Source: Carboxylicivirga mesophila
Lineage (GTDB): Bacteria > Bacteroidota > Bacteroidia > Bacteroidales > Marinilabiliaceae
Length of the DNA stretch: 47,093 bases
Assembly (NCBI RefSeq): GCF_018271975.1
Contig: NZ_JAGUCN010000036.1
Span: forward strand, 1-47,093
Direction of reading: 5' to 3'
Below, piece after piece: positions 35,864 to 46,900 of this stretch. The notes beneath the pieces are model-generated. The model made no database searches and was not told the DNA's origin. It saw only the letters and a list, made by a program, of their open reading frames with translations. The translations under genes and the position numbers were made by a program. Position 1 is the stretch's first letter. Each line of letters begins with the position of its first letter.

Positions 35864-35874
35864 AACCCCATAGA

Positions 35875-36249
35875 ATGAATTTTGAAATTTCAGGAAACAT
35901 TATTGTAAAAGAAGACACGCAAGATATCAGTGCCAGCTTTAAAAAACGTGAGTTTGTTATCGAGGTGGTGAATGAGCGTAACTCCGACTGGAATGATTTT
36001 ATTAAGTTTCAGCTAACACAAGATAGATGTAACTTACTGAATCCATTACAGGTGGGTGATAATATTAAAGTGAGTTTTAATATCAGAGGTCGCAAGTGGG
36101 AAAAGGATGGTAGAGTGAATTACTTTTCTAACCTGGAAGCCTGGCGCATTGAGAAGGAAGAGGCAGCATTGCCACCAGATGCACCTGCTCCATCTTTTAA
36201 TGAGGCTGATATACCTCCGGCAGGTCCCGAAGAAGATCTTCCGTTTTAA
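35875..36249 (+). CDS. DUF3127 protein, OB-fold-like with SSB-type acidic tail
   Basis: A 124-aa protein of the DUF3127 family. The N-terminal ~95 residues (FEISGNIIVKEDTQDISASFKKREFVI, VGDNIKVSFNIRGRKWEKDGR, YFSNLEAWRI) read like an OB-fold strand pattern. A Pro/Ala-rich linker then leads to the acidic tip PEEDLPF. This resembles the tail of single-stranded DNA-binding protein (DDDIPF in E. coli), which recruits repair and replication proteins. A role in binding ssDNA is therefore inferred, not shown. The gene follows the cyclophilin by 11 bp and ends in an intrinsic terminator. Confidence 0.85.
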   Translation: MNFEISGNIIVKEDTQDISASFKKREFVIEVVNERNSDWNDFIKFQLTQDRCNLLNPLQVGDNIKVSFNIRGRKWEKDGRVNYFSNLEAWRIEKEEAALPPDAPAPSFNEADIPPAGPEEDLPF

Positions 36250-36255
36250 TAAGAC

Positions 36256-36291
36256 AGAAATCCTGGGCCTGGTGCTCAGGATTTTTTTTGC
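36256..36291 (+). terminator. Intrinsic terminator of the cyclophilin operon
   Basis: AAATCCTG / CAGGATTT with an 11-nt loop and eight T follows the DUF3127 stop by 6 bp. Confidence 0.85.
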
Positions 36292-36325
36292 AGTAGGAAT
36301 GCCTGAAATTTAAAAGTAGTATTTT

Positions 36326-37477
36326 ATGCATAAGCCCGGTAAGTTTCAGCTTGGTAAGGTGAGCCTGATTGCTGTTGCTCATTTCTTTCACGATATATAC
36401 ACTGCCTTTTTAGCGCCATTGTTGCCTTTGCTGCGCGATACAATGGGCATTAGCTTAACGTTTGCTGGTTTTTTATCGGTGGTGCAGCGCCTGCCCACCT
36501 TGCTCAATCCTTTGGTAGGCGTATTGGCAGAGCGCACCAAAGCCCGGTATTTTGTCATTTTCACACCGGCAATCACGGCTATTGCTATGAGTCTGGTGCC
36601 GGTAGCTCCAGATAAACTGACATTGGTTGTACTGGTATTAATTAGCGGAATCAGTAGCTCGTTTTTTCATGTACCATCGCCGGTAATGATGCGCAAAGTG
36701 TCGGGCGACCGTATTGGAATGGGCATGAGTTTTTATATGGTTGGAGGTGAACTGGCGCGCTCGGCAGGCCCGGTTGCTGTACTTGGTGCTGTTGAATTAT
36801 GGGGTATGCAGGGTGTAACTTATTTTATTCCAACAGGTATTCTGGCTTCCACTTTGCTATATTTTAGATTAAGAAATATCTCCATTGCCGAAAATGTAAA
36901 TAGCGGTAATGGCTTAGCCTACCTAAAGACCTTTAAGAGTTTCTTTCCTTTAATTGTTAGTATTGCGCTTATTCTTTTTTTCAGGGCTGCCATGAAATCA
37001 GCCTTAACTTTTTACCTGCCGGTATTTCTTAAATCCAGGGGCGAGTCATTGTGGTTTGCCGGTATTGCATTGTCCATCTTACAAGGGGCCGGTGTAATTG
37101 GTACTTTCTTTGCCGGCACTATATCTGATAAGATAGGACGTCGTAATATGCTTTTAATAGCTACAATTGGTGCGCCTGTATTGTTTTTTACTTTTCTATA
37201 CACCACTGGTTGGCTGCAGATATTAGCTTTAATTGCCACCGGCTTGTTCCTATTTGCCACCGGGCCTGTATTTCTGGCTATTGTGAATGAATACAAAACT
37301 GAGCATAACAGCTTTGTCAATGCTGTTTTTATGACCACTACCTTTCTTATTGGCGCAGTAATGGTGCTTCTGGTTGGTCTGATGGGTGATTATCTGAGCC
37401 TTGAATTGACCTATAAAATTGTTGGTGCTTTCGCTTTCTTATCGGTACCTGTGGTGTTGTTTTTGCCGAAAAAATAG
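36326..37477 (+). CDS. MFS transporter, fosmidomycin-resistance (Fsr)-like
   Basis: A 383-aa major facilitator with about twelve membrane helices. The N-terminal AVAHFFHDIYTAFLAPLLPLLRD segment is characteristic of the Fsr group, where a His-Asp in helix 1 precedes the PLLP turn. The loop after helix 2 (VGVLAERTKARY) and its counterpart in the second half (GTISDKIGRRNML) are the classic MFS cytoplasmic signatures. Fsr-like proteins export small molecules, including fosmidomycin in E. coli. The natural substrate is not known here. The gene stands alone and its stop is 8 bp from the stop of the convergent radical SAM gene. Confidence 0.88.
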   Translation: MHKPGKFQLGKVSLIAVAHFFHDIYTAFLAPLLPLLRDTMGISLTFAGFLSVVQRLPTLLNPLVGVLAERTKARYFVIFTPAITAIAMSLVPVAPDKLTLVVLVLISGISSSFFHVPSPVMMRKVSGDRIGMGMSFYMVGGELARSAGPVAVLGAVELWGMQGVTYFIPTGILASTLLYFRLRNISIAENVNSGNGLAYLKTFKSFFPLIVSIALILFFRAAMKSALTFYLPVFLKSRGESLWFAGIALSILQGAGVIGTFFAGTISDKIGRRNMLLIATIGAPVLFFTFLYTTGWLQILALIATGLFLFATGPVFLAIVNEYKTEHNSFVNAVFMTTTFLIGAVMVLLVGLMGDYLSLELTYKIVGAFAFLSVPVVLFLPKK

Positions 37478-37484
37478 TTGCTAC

Positions 37485-38378
37485 TTATAACTCCCTTGTT
37501 TCATTCAGGTGGGGGCTGGGTACATGTATCGTGTGCTCAATAATATGATCCAGCTGCTGAATAAATTTATCTTTGTCGCGATTTAATCCACCTTTAAAAA
37601 CCAGGTAATTTGAGGCGTGATCACTTCTGAAAACAGTACTTTCCAGTTCCAGATGACTCAATAAAAGACGCATTTCTTTAAGCATCTCTAATTGAGATAG
37701 CGGTTCAAAATACCCTTTAACCCGTGCTTGAAAGTGATTGTATCCGTATGGGAATGATATGACCAGCAAGGCTAATATATCGGGCTGAATAGCATTAAGC
37801 AATTGAGCCGAATTGATGGCATGTTGTTGGGTGTATACTTTTCCTCCAAGACCATTCAGAATCATCACTGAGATTTTGATGCCTGCTTTTTTGGCTGCCT
37901 TACAGGCTTCAGCCTGTTGAGCAGCAGTTGTACCTTTATTCATCAATTTCAGCACATCATCATCACCCGATTCCAGCCCGATGTAGAGCAAGTCAAGTCC
38001 GGCATCCTTCATAGCTTCTAGTTGCTCAAGACTATAAGCAGCCAGTGCCCTGGATGAAGCGTATGCGGAAATTCTTTGAATCGTTGGCAGGCCTTTTTTG
38101 ATACAATCCAGAATTTTCATGATCAGCGAAAACTCCACTGTAAACAGATCTCCATCGCCAATAAATAAACGCTTGGCAGATGGATGTATTTCTGCAAGTA
38201 TCCTGATCTCTTTTTTGATGGTGCTTAATGGCTTTACAGAGTAATGCTTGCTGGCGTACATTTCGCAAAATGTACACTTATTCCATTTGCAACCATGCGT
38301 TACCTGAAGTATAACTGAATTTGCCTCCGAAGGAGGACGAAATACGGGTTCGTGATAGACTAAAAACGATTCATTCAT
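37485..38378 (-). CDS. Radical SAM protein with CX4CX2C cluster motif
   Basis: A 297-aa radical SAM enzyme. The [4Fe-4S] ligands are Cys30, Cys35 and Cys38 in HGCKWNKCTFCEMY, so the first spacing is four residues instead of the common three. This variant, with a following MY, occurs in a group of COG1032-like proteins. Other conserved segments are LFIGDGDLFTV, LLYIGLESGDDDVLKLMNKGTTAAQQ and MILNGLGGKVY. The reaction is unknown. The ATG at 38378 (MNESFLVYHEP) is chosen because an upstream in-frame start would overlap the neighbouring gene. It is 37 bp after the TPR/PD40 gene, in the same direction, so it may be co-transcribed by read-through. Confidence 0.85.
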   Translation of the reverse strand: MNESFLVYHEPVFRPPSEANSVILQVTHGCKWNKCTFCEMYASKHYSVKPLSTIKKEIRILAEIHPSAKRLFIGDGDLFTVEFSLIMKILDCIKKGLPTIQRISAYASSRALAAYSLEQLEAMKDAGLDLLYIGLESGDDDVLKLMNKGTTAAQQAEACKAAKKAGIKISVMILNGLGGKVYTQQHAINSAQLLNAIQPDILALLVISFPYGYNHFQARVKGYFEPLSQLEMLKEMRLLLSHLELESTVFRSDHASNYLVFKGGLNRDKDKFIQQLDHIIEHTIHVPSPHLNETREL

Positions 38379-38415
38379 CGCCGCAAAAGTAATAAAATAG
38401 ACGGCTCGAAAAGAC

Positions 38416-39921
38416 CTACTTTTCTTTAAGCGCAATGTTTAGCTTCAATATATCATACCTTCCCAATTCCTCGGGACTCAGAACTCCCTTAAAGTCAGTA
38501 TAAAGTTTCCGACGTACCTGGAATGAATATTTTTTATCTTTTTTCAAATAACATTCAAACTGCCCGGAGCGATCAGTTTTAAGCGTCATTTTAAGCCCTG
38601 ATTCCAGTTCGATGATATCAATCAACGCATTTGACAGTAAGGTTGAATCAACCTCACTCATTATTTTGGCGTTAATAATACAAAAATCAAGCGGTTGAAT
38701 GAGTTGTAAGGCATAAATGTCATCGCCACCTGCGCCTCCCTCACGGTTGGATGCAAAAAAGCCTAGTTGATTGCTACTGCTAATTACTAAGCTAAAGTCA
38801 TCGGCCTTACTATTAACCGGGTAACCAAGGTTGAACGGCGTTGTGTATTCATTCTCGATGAGTTTTGAAAAAAATAAATCATAGCCACCTAAACCCGGAT
38901 GCATGTCAGAAGCAAAGTAAATGGTTCCGTTTTTATCGGCAAATGGGAATATTTCATTGCCAGGGGTGTTAATTCTGGGGCCGAGGTTGACGGGTTGTGT
39001 GAGGAATCCATTTTTTATTTCACAAGCGTATAAGTCCATTCCTCCATACCCTCCCGGCATGTCAGAAGCAAAAAAGATGTATTTGCCATCAATGGAAAGA
39101 AAGGCATGAGCAACCGAATAATTGCCTTTGCGGATGGGCAAGCGTCGCAGGTTTTTCGACCATTTATCACCTTCTTTTTTCGACACGAAGACATCTAAAG
39201 TGTTTATGTGTTTGTTGGATGAGCTGGTATTACGGGTGATATATGCCGTTTGCATATCATTCGAAAAGCACAAAGGACCATCATTATATTTTGATTGTAA
39301 CTCTTTACTGAATAACTCGGCATTGGGGCTTGTTTTATCCACTATATAAAGGTTGAAAAATGATTGACCAGTTTGTACATCTTTGTGCCTTGATATACTC
39401 TTTATGGGACGATTGGATGTAAAAACCATCTCTTCGTTATATAATGCGGGTCCAAACTCATCGTATCTTGTGTTAATGGTGAGTGGAATGATTTGATAGC
39501 GGGTGGAATCGCGCAGAAGATCATCGTAATACTGCAATAATGATATTGACATGAGCTGATGCGGCAATTCTTTATGTTTGTAATAATCCTGAAAAAAACG
39601 ATAAGCTTCCTCCTGTTGTCCCTCTTTTAATAACTCTTGTCCCAGTTTCAGATATATCTCTGATTCGAAATCAGGAAAATCAATACACTTTTTATACCAT
39701 TGGATGGCTTCGGAGCTATCATGCAGCTTTGCGTATGATTCCGCAATTTTTTTGGTGCAGTAATAGGCGTGTTGACCCTCATCCAACAGTTTCATGTACG
39801 ATTCAATGGCTTTAGTGTAATTGAAACTATGAAAGAGTTCATCTGCTTTTTCCAGTTCCTTCGACTGGGCAAGTGAAAACTGGGTGAAACTAATTATTAG
39901 TATCAGTGTTAAATACCTCAT
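38416..39921 (-). CDS. TPR/PD40 T9SS-associated protein lacking an OmpA domain
   Basis: A 501-aa secreted protein with a signal peptide (about 1-19, ITQFSLAQ-like end). TPR-like helices cover about 20-130 (ADELFHSFNYTKAIESYMKLL, SSEAIQWYKKCI). PD40 beta-propeller blades cover about 150-400 (KYIFFASDMPGGYGGMDLYACE, GTIYFASDMHPGLGGYDLFFSK, NQLGFFASNREGGAGGDDIYAL). A carboxypeptidase-regulatory-like domain ends the protein. Proteins such as PorE have this order plus a C-terminal OmpA domain that grips peptidoglycan, and that domain is missing here. I start at ATG 39921 (MRYLTLILII), 1 bp after the PorP gene, so the two are probably coupled. It is likely an accessory of the giant adhesin/PorP pair. 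Confidence 0.85.
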   Translation of the reverse strand: MRYLTLILIISFTQFSLAQSKELEKADELFHSFNYTKAIESYMKLLDEGQHAYYCTKKIAESYAKLHDSSEAIQWYKKCIDFPDFESEIYLKLGQELLKEGQQEEAYRFFQDYYKHKELPHQLMSISLLQYYDDLLRDSTRYQIIPLTINTRYDEFGPALYNEEMVFTSNRPIKSISRHKDVQTGQSFFNLYIVDKTSPNAELFSKELQSKYNDGPLCFSNDMQTAYITRNTSSSNKHINTLDVFVSKKEGDKWSKNLRRLPIRKGNYSVAHAFLSIDGKYIFFASDMPGGYGGMDLYACEIKNGFLTQPVNLGPRINTPGNEIFPFADKNGTIYFASDMHPGLGGYDLFFSKLIENEYTTPFNLGYPVNSKADDFSLVISSSNQLGFFASNREGGAGGDDIYALQLIQPLDFCIINAKIMSEVDSTLLSNALIDIIELESGLKMTLKTDRSGQFECYLKKDKKYSFQVRRKLYTDFKGVLSPEELGRYDILKLNIALKEK

Positions 39922-39922
39922 A

Positions 39923-40906
39923 TTAAAAATATCTTGGGTGCTGTACTTTCTCTTTTGTGAAATTGAATTCATAAAGCAGCATTATTTCGTGTGTACCATT
40001 ATTGTATTTACTAAGTTCCGATGTTGTCATGTCATATCCATAACCCACTTTAAATTGTTGGTTAATCTGGTATTGTACGATGGCTCCAAATGCATCATCA
40101 AGGCGATAGAAACCACCGAACCAGAATTTTTCGTTGTATAAAAGGTTGAGGTTAATATCCATTGACATGGGAGCAGCCTGTGTAAAGCGTGCTAATATGC
40201 TCGGCTTGAACTTAAGGCTATTGTTCAGGTCAAAAACATATCCACTGGTAATGAAGTAGTGCCGGTTTTCTTTCCCACTTGTGCCTAGCACTTCAATGTC
40301 GCCATCTGCCAGTTTGTTTTCCAGCAGTTTGGGGATAGAAGCACCCAGGTAGAATTTGTTGGTATAATAGAATAGACCAAAACCAAAGTTGGGCAAAAGC
40401 TTTGAATAATCACTGCCCAATAAACTGGGATCTTCATCAACACGACCGGTACTTAATGATGAGATTCGATTCTGGTAAAAGTTAAACCCACCTTTTATGC
40501 CAAAGGATAGTTTGCCTTTTGCAGAGGTTCTGATGCGGTAGGCATAATCAAAATATACACCACTTTGGGTGGTTGGATCAAGCCTGTCGTGCATAACAGT
40601 GAAACCAAGTCCCACATTATTGCCTACTGAAGAGTGAGCTGTAAGTGTTTGTGTTGATGGAGCACCTTCAAAACCTACCCACTGATGGCGCGATAAGGCC
40701 ATCAGACTTAATACTTCCCGGGAACCAGCATAGGCGGGGTTGTAAGCCAATGTATTGAACATGTATTGCGTATACATAGGATCTTGCTGCCCTTTTGCTA
40801 AATTAGGGAGCCATAAAAGCATTATTGCAGCAACAAGCCCAGCGTATTTCGTGATATTGCGTCGACTAAGCGATGCCTCTTGATTATTTATTGAAATAAT
40901 TGTCAT
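39923..40906 (-). CDS. PorP/SprF-family protein paired with the giant adhesin
   Basis: A 327-aa PorP/SprF-family outer-membrane protein. A long N-terminus precedes the signal helix (about 20-38, GLVAAIMLLWLPNLAKGQQ). The mature protein opens with DPMYTQYMFNTLAYNPAYAGSR and contains LSRHQWVGFEGAPSTQTLTAHS and FGFGLFYYTNKFYLGASIPKLLENKL, which define the family. It follows the giant type B cargo gene by 10 bp and precedes the TPR/PD40 gene. This gene order, cargo then PorP/SprF then PD40 protein, resembles known T9SS adhesin loci. It is the third PorP paralogue in 10 kb. Confidence 0.9.
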   Translation of the reverse strand: MTIISINNQEASLSRRNITKYAGLVAAIMLLWLPNLAKGQQDPMYTQYMFNTLAYNPAYAGSREVLSLMALSRHQWVGFEGAPSTQTLTAHSSVGNNVGLGFTVMHDRLDPTTQSGVYFDYAYRIRTSAKGKLSFGIKGGFNFYQNRISSLSTGRVDEDPSLLGSDYSKLLPNFGFGLFYYTNKFYLGASIPKLLENKLADGDIEVLGTSGKENRHYFITSGYVFDLNNSLKFKPSILARFTQAAPMSMDINLNLLYNEKFWFGGFYRLDDAFGAIVQYQINQQFKVGYGYDMTTSELSKYNNGTHEIMLLYEFNFTKEKVQHPRYF

Positions 40907-40916
40907 GGTATCTGTT

Positions 40917-43900
40917 TTATCGCTTAATGTAAACCGTTCCTTTAATTACCTGGCCTTCTTTTGTTTTGTAAACATAGAAATAGGTGCCTTCAGGTAATTC
41001 TTCACTTCCTAACATACTTGACGATGAAAGACCACGCCATGTGTTATCATAGTCAGCACTGAAGTATACTTGTCCACCCCAACGGTTAAAAACAAACAGT
41101 TCGTCACCAACTAAAGCCTCGGCGCCTTTAATGGTAAAATGTTGTTGTTCTTTAACAGAACTGCCAGGGACAAATACTTCAGGAATATTTAATGCTCTGC
41201 TGGTGCAATTATCAAAGCTATCAATAGCATTGGGGATGCCATCATTATCGCAGTCATCGTATCCTTCATCAACATCCCGAACAAGGTCATTATCCGAATC
41301 TTCATCCAGGTAATCAGGTGTGCCGTCGTTATCAGTGTCTCGCGGTACATCATTACAAAGGTCATTAATGTTCCCTTCAATCAGGTCAGTTATGCCATCG
41401 TTATCCGAATCCTCATCCAGGTAATCAGGGATGCCATCATTATCCGAATCAAGGTTGTTGAGTTCACTGTTTTCGGTGGCATCTGGTATATTATCTCCAT
41501 CCGAATCGATGGGGAGTACTTTTATGACCACTTCAGCTGTGTCCTTCCCTCCATTGCTGTCAAGTAATATATAATCAACATTAAAAGTAGAGCACAAGCT
41601 GCCAATATTGGCGGTGAACTCCAGAGTCGTTTCATCAATAATAGATAAAATGCCCGGTATGCCCGGTAGATCATCTGGTAATGCAATGGTCAGCTCATCC
41701 ATCTCAATGTCCGTGCCTAATTCTGGCAGATTAACAGAGACCGGAGTTCCTTCTGTTGCTTCCAGTATGTAATCGCTGGCAACCGGCGCATCATTAACGC
41801 TAAGTACACTGATAAAGATGGTATCCTGATCGCATAAAGGAGGTTCGCCTAGATCGCAGATGCTGTACACAATCGTGTCATTACCATAATAGTTCTCAAA
41901 GGGTTTATAAGTGACAATTTCGTTCTGAAGCGTTACTTCGCCATGTTCAGGCTCAACTTCGATGGTTAGGCTTCCGTTATCAAGGTTGCCATTGGGATCA
42001 AACACACTTTCCAGAGGTCTTATGTTTGTTAATACACCATCTTCACCAACCACTTTATAGATCGGATCAGCAATAGGTTGAGCATTTCCTGTTCTTACAG
42101 TTAATCTGACAGTTGCAGTTGAGCATTCCCCATCGGTGTCACATATCTGGTATTGATAGGTGTCAGCACCATAGTAATTTAAATCAGGTATATAAGTAAC
42201 ATTGCCGGTTGAGCCGTTTACCGTTGCAGTTCCATGATCAGGTGCCCTGGTAATCATGATGGAGGCCAGATTCAGGTTATTATCCACATCGATATCATTT
42301 GCAGCAACATTAATCACAATGGAGGCCACATCAGAAGTTTCGCCTTCATCATCCACGGCAATAGGCCGATCGTTTACCGGATTAATAGTCAGGCTAACAG
42401 TTGCTTCCCCGCTTAAACCTTGTTCGTCGGCTACCGAATAACTAAAACTATCATTGCCATTGTAGTCCTGATTAGGCGTGTAGGTTATAGAGTTCGAGTT
42501 GATGGTTAAAGTTCCATTAGTAGCATCACTTGTAATGGCCAACGAAGCAGGATTTATTTCGCTATCAATATCGACATCGTTATCCAATATTGGTAAGTCC
42601 ATACTCTGATCTTCATTTAACACATAGCTGTCACCATTGATAACCGGAGGATCATTAACTGGGTTTATATTGATGCTAACCGTAGCCTGATCGCAATAAC
42701 CATCAGCGTCGCACACCTCATAGGTGAAATTGTCAGCGCCGTTTTCGTTGGCGTTTGGTGTATAGGTAATAGTTCCATTGGAGCTGTTAATACTTACTAT
42801 TCCTTTGATTGGTTGATTAGTAATTGATAATGTATTTGCCAAAATATTATCCTGCGGATCGATATCATTAGCGAGAACATCACAAATAACTGGTGTGTCT
42901 TCATTGGTTGAATAACTGTCGTTAACAGCATTAGGTGCCTCGTTGGATACCAGTATTTCAATTGAAGCGATATTACTGTTAGCTCCATCGGTGTCATTAA
43001 CCTGGACAGTGAATCGATCGGTACCGGAGAAACCATTTTCAGGCGTATAAGTCATGTTGCCAGATGATGGGTCAATGCTTACGGAGCCATCATTCGGCTG
43101 CTGAACAACTCTTAAGGATGTTGCATCAATATTACCGTCTACATCCTCGCTGATATCTACAAATAATATTGATACAGGCGTATTTTCAGGTGTTGAATAG
43201 TTGGCATCAGATAATACTGGCGCATCGTTGACATTAACTACTTCGATTGTGAAGTTTTGGGATGTTGTGGCTGTGCCATCACTCACACTCAAGCTTACAT
43301 CATGTTGGCCGACTTGACTGTTAGTTGGTGTGCCGGTTAGTGAGGCATTTCCATTTCCATTGTCAGTAAATGTTAGCCAAGTAGGTGTTACAACACCCTG
43401 AATGCTTATTGCATTACCATCATCGTCGCTGCAGGTAATACTATAATTGTACTCTGTATCCTCATCAATTGTAATTATTGGTGAAGATGTAAATACCGGT
43501 GCATCATTTGTGTTGGTTACAGTAACTGTAAATGTTTGTTCAGCATATGTTGCAGCATCGGCAGCTCTTAATGTTACATTATGGGTGCCCACATGCTCAT
43601 TTAGTGGTGTGCCTGTCAATACGGCTGTACCATCAGTATTATCAGTTAGTGTTAACCAGGTAGGACCACTTTCCATTGTAAAAACTGGTATTTCACCAAC
43701 ATCAATATCACTGGCCGATACATTATAGGTATAAGGAGTATCTTCAGACGCTGATTCAACTGGTGTGGAGGTGAATACAGGTGCATCGTTGGCATTGTTA
43801 ACGTTAATGCTAAATGATTGAGTATTGCTTAATGTACCATCACTTACTGTAATTTCTATTGGATAAACATCAATGTCGTCATTTGTTGGCGTGCCACTTA

Positions 43901-46900
43901 AAGTTGCGGTTCCATTCCCATTATCGGTAAAACTTAACCAGGAGGCGCTAAAAACAGCATTAATGGTTGGTGTGTCACCATCGACATCGTTGGTGGTAAT
44001 AGAGTAGTTGTATGGAGTATCCTGAGTAGCTTCCTCTATAGGAGATGAGGTAAATACAGGTGCATCATTGGCTGGTGTGATCGTAATTTCAACATTTGCC
44101 TGACTACGCAAACCATCAGCATCAGAAGCTGAATAACTAAAGCTATCGCTACCGTTGAAATTAAGATTAGGTTCATAGCGGATTGTATAGTCACCATTAA
44201 TAGTTAGTGTCCCATTTGTAGCAGAAGCTTCGATTTGTATGGAGCTTGGTTCTACGCTGTTTTCCACATCGCTGTCATTGCCCAAAACATTCATGTCAAT
44301 TGGCGTATCTTCATTTATGGTATAACTATCAGCCGCCAGGTTTGGTGCATCATTAACTGCAGTAATGGTTATATTCACCGAAGCTTGATCGGTATAGCCA
44401 TCTGTGTCACTAACTTCATAAGCAAAGGCATCAGAGCCATTGTAGTTGCTATTGGGGGTGTAATCAACTGTTCCGTTTGCATTAACCGTAAGCGTACCAT
44501 TGCTTACCTGAGTAATAATACTAACTGATGCTGCATTAATATTATCTTGCGGATCGGTATCATTCGCTAAAATGGTAAAGGTTGATGGCGTATCTTCATC
44601 AATTGTAAATGCATCATCAACAGCGTTGGGGGCCTCGTTTGATACTTGTATCTGTACAGAGCCTATATTACTGGTGGCTCCATCTGTATCACTTATTTGC
44701 AGGGTAAAACTATCATTGCCAGCATATCCGGTATTAGGTGTATAGGTTACCTCGCCCGATGTCGCATTAATAGATACGGAACCTGAAACCGGTTGATCGA
44801 CAACTATCAGAGATGAGATATCGAGGTTGTTGTCATCATCGCTGGCGAATCCACTCAAAGGAATTGTTATGGCTACATTTTCTGGTGTTGACCGTGAAAT
44901 GTTTGAAATAACAGGTGCATCATTCACATTCACTACTGAGATATTAAAGTTTTGGATGTCTCCACCTCCGTTAGGATCCTCTGCTATTAAAATAACATTG
45001 TGTACTCCTACATTGGCATTGGTAGGTGTCCCGATAAGCGATCCGGTACCATCAGTATTATCCGTAAATGTCAACCAATCTGGTTTGGTGGGTGCTGTTA
45101 ACGTAATTGCATCACCATCCGGGTCTGTTACAATAATTGGGTAGTTATATTCTTCATCTTCATTAACCGAAAGAATAGCTGTAGATGTAAATTCAGGATC
45201 ATCGTTCACATTCGTTACAGTAATATCAAAAGATTCATCGGTTGTTGTTGTTCCATCATCGGCCCTAATGATGATGGTGTAAGAACCTACGTCACTATTA
45301 GAAGGTGTACCAAACAATGTGGCTGTTCCGTCATTTTCATCAACAAAATTAAGCCAGGCAGGACCTTGCTGCATTGACAAATCAGGAATATCTCCATCAT
45401 CGTCACTGGTGGTTATAGTGTAATCGTAGAGCGTTCCTTGTGCGATCGTAGCAGGCGGATTGAATGCTGTAAAAACAGGCGCATCATTTGTATTAATTAC
45501 ATTGATTGTAAAGGATTGCTGGACATTGACTGTCGCATCTGATGCGGTAATAGTCACATTGTTATTGCCAACATATTCATTGGTTGGTGTACCAGTCAGC
45601 GTCGCTGTTCCATCGCCATTGTCATTTAATGCTAACCAACCAGGATTGGTCGTTAAAGTAAATGATGGTATTTCACCCAGATCAACATCAGTAGCTGTCA
45701 CATCGTAGCTGTAAGGAGCATCTTCTGTTGCTGATGTAGGCGGATTTGATGTGAATACCGGAGGATCATTCACATTACTTACTGAGATAGTAAAAATTTG
45801 TTCGGTACTGGTTATGCCATCGGATGATGTGAGGGTAACGCTATTGTTGCCAATATGATCATTGGAAGGCGTACCCGATAAGGTGGCCGTTCCATCGCCG
45901 TTATCATCTAAAGACAACCAGCCTGGGTTGGTGGTAAGCGTGATGGATGGTATTTGTCCATCCACATCATTGGTAACAACGTTATATGAGTATAACTCAT
46001 CTTCGTTGGCAGCTGTTGTTGCTGTTGAAGTAAATACAGGCGCATCATTTGTGTTTGCTACATTGATGGTAAAGGTTTGTGTTGTGTTTGCAGTTCCGTC
46101 CGATACAGAAATCACTACACCATTATTGCCAACATAGTCATTGGTAGGCGTACCTGATAGGGTGGCTGTTCCATCACCATTATCATCTAATGACAGCCAA
46201 CCAGGATTAGTCGTGATGGCAAAGTTTATAGGCTGTCCATCCACATCTGTGGCTGTAATATTATATGTGTATAGTGCATCTTCGGTGGCTGTAGTTACAG
46301 GGCTTGATGTAAAAACTGGGCCATCGTTATCAGCAGAAATAGTTATCTGAATAGTTGCCTCATTGGAGAAAAGACCACCGTTATCGGCCACCACATAGGT
46401 GATTGATTCTGTGCCGTTCCAGTTGGTGTTTGGTGTGAATGTGACAATTCCACTGTTATCCACGGTCCACTCTCCGTTGGTACTGCTATATGTAGTTTGC
46501 CTGTTGGCCAGCGACGGATTAAGATCGACAGACGCTATATTGATTGTGCCATCAATGTCCGAATCATTGGAGGTTACATTTACAGAAACGGAGTTGTCTT
46601 CGAGACCGCTGTTGCTGTCATTAAATGCTGTGGGTGCATCGTTTACGGCAGTAATTGTCATTTCAATAGTAGCCTGGTTAGATAAAAGACCATTATTATC
46701 GGCTACCACATAGGTGATTGATTCAGCACCATTCCAGTTGGCATTGGGTGTGAATGTAACAATTCCACTGTTATTAACCGACCATTCACCATTTGTGCTG
46801 CTGTATGTTGTTTGCCTGCTGGTCAGTGTCGGATTAAGATCTACCGACGCTACATTGATAGTACCATCAGTATCCGAATCGTTGGAGGTTACATTTATTG

